Origin: Novosphingobium sp. PP1Y
Lineage (GTDB): Bacteria; Pseudomonadota; Alphaproteobacteria; Sphingomonadales; Sphingomonadaceae
Direction: 5' to 3'
Length of the DNA stretch: 64,000 nucleotides
Assembly (NCBI RefSeq): GCF_000253255.1
Contig: NC_015580.1
Location: 3,299,001-3,363,000 of the forward strand
Positions 62,212-64,000 of the stretch are shown here, piece by piece; the first letter of the stretch is position 1; each line of letters starts with the position of its first letter. The notes beneath the pieces are model-generated. The model searched no databases. It was not told the DNA's origin and worked only from the letters and a program-made list of their open reading frames with translations. A program made the translations under genes and the position numbers.

Positions 62212-63411
62212 ATGTATGACCTGCTGGACGGCCTGACGATCATCGAGGCAAGCTCGTTCGTCGCCTCGCCGTCCGCTGGCCTTTATTGCGCGCAGATGGG
62301 CGCCGAGGTCATTCGCGTCGACCAGATCGGCGGCGGCCCGGACTTCCGCCGCTGGCCGGTCACCCAGGCCAACGATTCGCTCTACTGGGAAAACCTCAAC
62401 CGGGCGAAGAAATCGGTCGCGCTCGATCTCGGCAGGCCGGAAGGGCGCGAACTGCTGCAGGAACTGGTGCGAAGCGTTGGCCAGTTCATCACCAACTTCC
62501 CCGCCGAGGGGTTCCTCGGGCATGACAGGCTGGCGCAGGGCTGCCCGGGGCTGGTGACGATCCGCGTCATGGGCTGGCCCGATGGCGCGCCCGCGCTCGA
62601 CTACACGGTGAACAACGCGGTCGGCTATCCGATGATGACCGGGCCGGGACCCGATCCGGTCAACCACGTGCTTCCCGCGTGGGACCTGCTCACCGGCGCC
62701 TATGCCGCATTCGCGCTGATGGCCGCGCTGCGCCGCCGCGATGGCAGCGGGCAGGGCTGCGAGGTGCGCATTCCGCTGTCCGACGTCGCCATAGGCACGG
62801 TGGCCAACCTCGGCGGGGTGGCCGAGATGGTCTATGAAGACGCCAACCGGCCGCGCACCGGCAATGCCGTCTATGGCCTGTTCGGGCGCGATTTCGTGAC
62901 AGCCGACGGCCAGCGGACCATGATCGTGGTGGTCACGCCGCGCCAATGGTCGAACCTGATCAGCGTGCTCGGCATCGGCGAGGCCATCGCCGCCATAGAG
63001 GCGACGCGCGGCGTGTCCTTCGCCAGGGACGATGGCCTGCGCTTTGCCCACCGCGACGCCCTGTTCTCGCTGTTCGAGGCAGCGATTGCGGCGCGCGGCC
63101 ATGCAGAACTGGCCGCGGCCTTCGATGCCGCGGGCGTGGTCCATTCCGCCTATCGCACCATGCTCGACGCGGTGAACGATCCGGCCATGGTGGCGGACAA
63201 TCCGATCTTCGGTTCCGCTCCGAACCCCAGCCATCTGGTCTATCCCGCCGCAGGAGCCTTCGCCTCGGTTCCGCAGGTGGAGCGCACCGCCCCGCAGAGC
63301 GCCCCGCGCAATGGCCAGCACAGCGAAGAGGTGCTCAGCCAACGCCTCAACCTCTCCTCGGGCGAAATCGCCCGCCTCATCGACTCCGGAATCGTAGGAA
63401 CCGCCGCATGA
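62212..63411 (+). CDS. Family III (CaiB/BaiF) CoA-transferase, right copy
   Basis: A 399-residue paralogue of 1273-2472. Up to about base 62817 the two genes differ mostly at third codon positions with some amino-acid changes; from 62818 on I see no difference. Its stop overlaps the thiolase start (ATGA). Confidence 0.9.
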   Translation: MYDLLDGLTIIEASSFVASPSAGLYCAQMGAEVIRVDQIGGGPDFRRWPVTQANDSLYWENLNRAKKSVALDLGRPEGRELLQELVRSVGQFITNFPAEGFLGHDRLAQGCPGLVTIRVMGWPDGAPALDYTVNNAVGYPMMTGPGPDPVNHVLPAWDLLTGAYAAFALMAALRRRDGSGQGCEVRIPLSDVAIGTVANLGGVAEMVYEDANRPRTGNAVYGLFGRDFVTADGQRTMIVVVTPRQWSNLISVLGIGEAIAAIEATRGVSFARDDGLRFAHRDALFSLFEAAIAARGHAELAAAFDAAGVVHSAYRTMLDAVNDPAMVADNPIFGSAPNPSHLVYPAAGAFASVPQVERTAPQSAPRNGQHSEEVLSQRLNLSSGEIARLIDSGIVGTAA

Positions 63412-64000
63412 CCCAGCTCCGCACCCAAAGTCTGCGAAGGGCCGCCATCGTCGCGCCCCTTCGCACCGCCGTCGGCAAGTTCGGCGGATCGCTGTCCTCG
63501 ATGGGCGCAGGCGATCTCGGTGCCGTCATCATCAAGGCGCTGATCGAGCGAACCGGGATCGATCCCGCACGGGTCGATGATGTCGTTTTTGCCCAAGGCT
63601 ATGGCAATGGCGAGGCCCCGGCGATCGGGCGCTGGTCGTGGCTGGCGGCGGGCTATCCGATCGAGGTTCCCGGCTACCAGCTTGACCGGCGCTGCGGCTC
63701 AGGGCTCCAGGCGGTGATCGACGCGGCGATGATGGTCCAGACCGGCGCCAGCGACGTGGTGCTGGCGGGCGGTGTCGAGTCCATGTCCAACGTCGAACAT
63801 TACACGACCCAGATCCGCAAGGGCGTGAAGTCGGGCGGGTTGGAACTGCACGATCGGCTGACGCGCGGGCGGGTGATGAGCCAGCCGATTTCGCGCTTTG
63901 GCGTCATCACCGGCATGATCGAAACGGCAGAAAATTGCGCCAAGGATTATGGTATCACGCGCGAGGCTTGCGATGCCTATGCCGTTCGCAGCCACCAGCG
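62818..64000. repeat. Perfect inverted repeat, right arm (partner 684-1866)
   Basis: See the left arm. The repeat still continues at the window edge; position 64000 pairs with 684, so up to 683 further bases of the left side may be matched outside the window. Confidence 0.93.
63408..64000 (+). CDS. Thiolase, right copy (cut by window end)
   Basis: The first 197 codons of a thiolase whose visible part is identical to the left copy, including the nucleophile cysteine in LDRRCGSGLQ. The 3' half lies beyond the window. Confidence 0.92.
   Translation, partial: MTQLRTQSLRRAAIVAPLRTAVGKFGGSLSSMGAGDLGAVIIKALIERTGIDPARVDDVVFAQGYGNGEAPAIGRWSWLAAGYPIEVPGYQLDRRCGSGLQAVIDAAMMVQTGASDVVLAGGVESMSNVEHYTTQIRKGVKSGGLELHDRLTRGRVMSQPISRFGVITGMIETAENCAKDYGITREACDAYAVRSHQ

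Noticed and set aside
60934..63342. An 802-codon open frame on the minus strand
   Set aside because: It is antisense to dehydrogenase A and the CoA-transferase, which have clear homology and motifs; long antisense frames are common in GC-rich DNA. Other long shadows (29173-31080 plus, 42217-44031 minus, 15969-17522 plus) were dropped for the same reason.
1..64000. Composite transposon bounded by the inverted 7-kb clusters
   Set aside because: The arms carry metabolic genes, not transposases, and are diverged internally; no terminal repeats or target duplications tie them to transposition.
1..64000. CRISPR arrays, tRNA or rRNA genes, phage or conjugation genes, toxin-antitoxin pairs
   Set aside because: Looked for and not seen: no regularly spaced repeats, no cloverleaf-like GTTCRA segment and no matching protein frames.

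Overview
The window reads as a catabolic island from a GC-rich alphaproteobacterium, most likely a sphingomonad (Novosphingobium/Sphingobium type). This is inferred from the TonB-dependent receptors with (I/L)VTARKRE-type plugs, several Rieske oxygenase alpha/beta pairs without a local reductase, a beta-class GST inside an aromatic cluster, and a meta-cleavage operon. No rRNA, tRNA, CRISPR array or replication gene was seen.

Layout. (1) 47-7571: a beta-oxidation-like cluster: thiolase, CoA-transferase, acyl-CoA dehydrogenase A and SDR on the minus strand; IclR regulator, acyl-CoA dehydrogenase B and MaoC-type hydratase on the plus strand. (2) 7574-14527: a pile of insertion sequences. An IS630 element carries an IS21 element inside its transposase gene, an IS701 element sits at the IS630 edge, and then come a second IS630 end, an IS3 orfA fragment, a transposase tail and an IS110 gene with an amber codon. 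(3) 14678-25347, minus strand: a full catechol meta-cleavage operon (hydrolase, catechol 2,3-dioxygenase, GlcG-like protein, semialdehyde dehydrogenase, hydratase, acetaldehyde dehydrogenase, aldolase, decarboxylase, tautomerase, ferredoxin), followed by an aldehyde dehydrogenase, a cis-dihydrodiol dehydrogenase and a small unknown gene. (4) 25529-30834, minus: BenAB-like oxygenase, PdxA/TphB-like dehydrogenase, TphA2A3-like oxygenase and GST. (5) 31125-39527, plus: BphC/NahC-like extradiol dioxygenase, Rieske ferredoxin, a second TphA3/TphA2-like pair, NahD-like isomerase and two TonB receptors, closed by a strong terminator. (6) 39632-49064, plus: aldehyde dehydrogenases, UbiX, a Tat-signal protein of unknown function, a VAO/p-cresol-methylhydroxylase-like flavoprotein, UbiD, a VdcD/BsdD-like zinc-ribbon protein, a second diverged flavoprotein and a cytochrome c lipoprotein. 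(7) 49048-56942: TIGR02444 protein, C-C hydrolase, HpaH-like hydratase, frameshifted HpaI-like aldolase, CoA-transferase, MFS exporter, IclR regulator, RarD-like permease. (8) 57157-64000: a second copy of the region 1 cluster in inverted orientation.

How it fits together (inference). Region 6 looks able to oxidise a para-alkyl or benzylic phenol to the aldehyde and acid and then decarboxylate it. Regions 4 and 5 dihydroxylate carboxylated and possibly bicyclic aromatics. Region 3 converts the resulting catechols to pyruvate and acetyl-CoA. The two flanking clusters would shorten a CoA-activated side chain. The outer ends of the flanking clusters are identical in sequence while the inner parts are clearly diverged, which points to recombination or gene conversion between inverted arms around a segment of about 61 kb. 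A palindrome of the form TGCAA-N4-TTGCA recurs in several promoter gaps and is a candidate shared operator.
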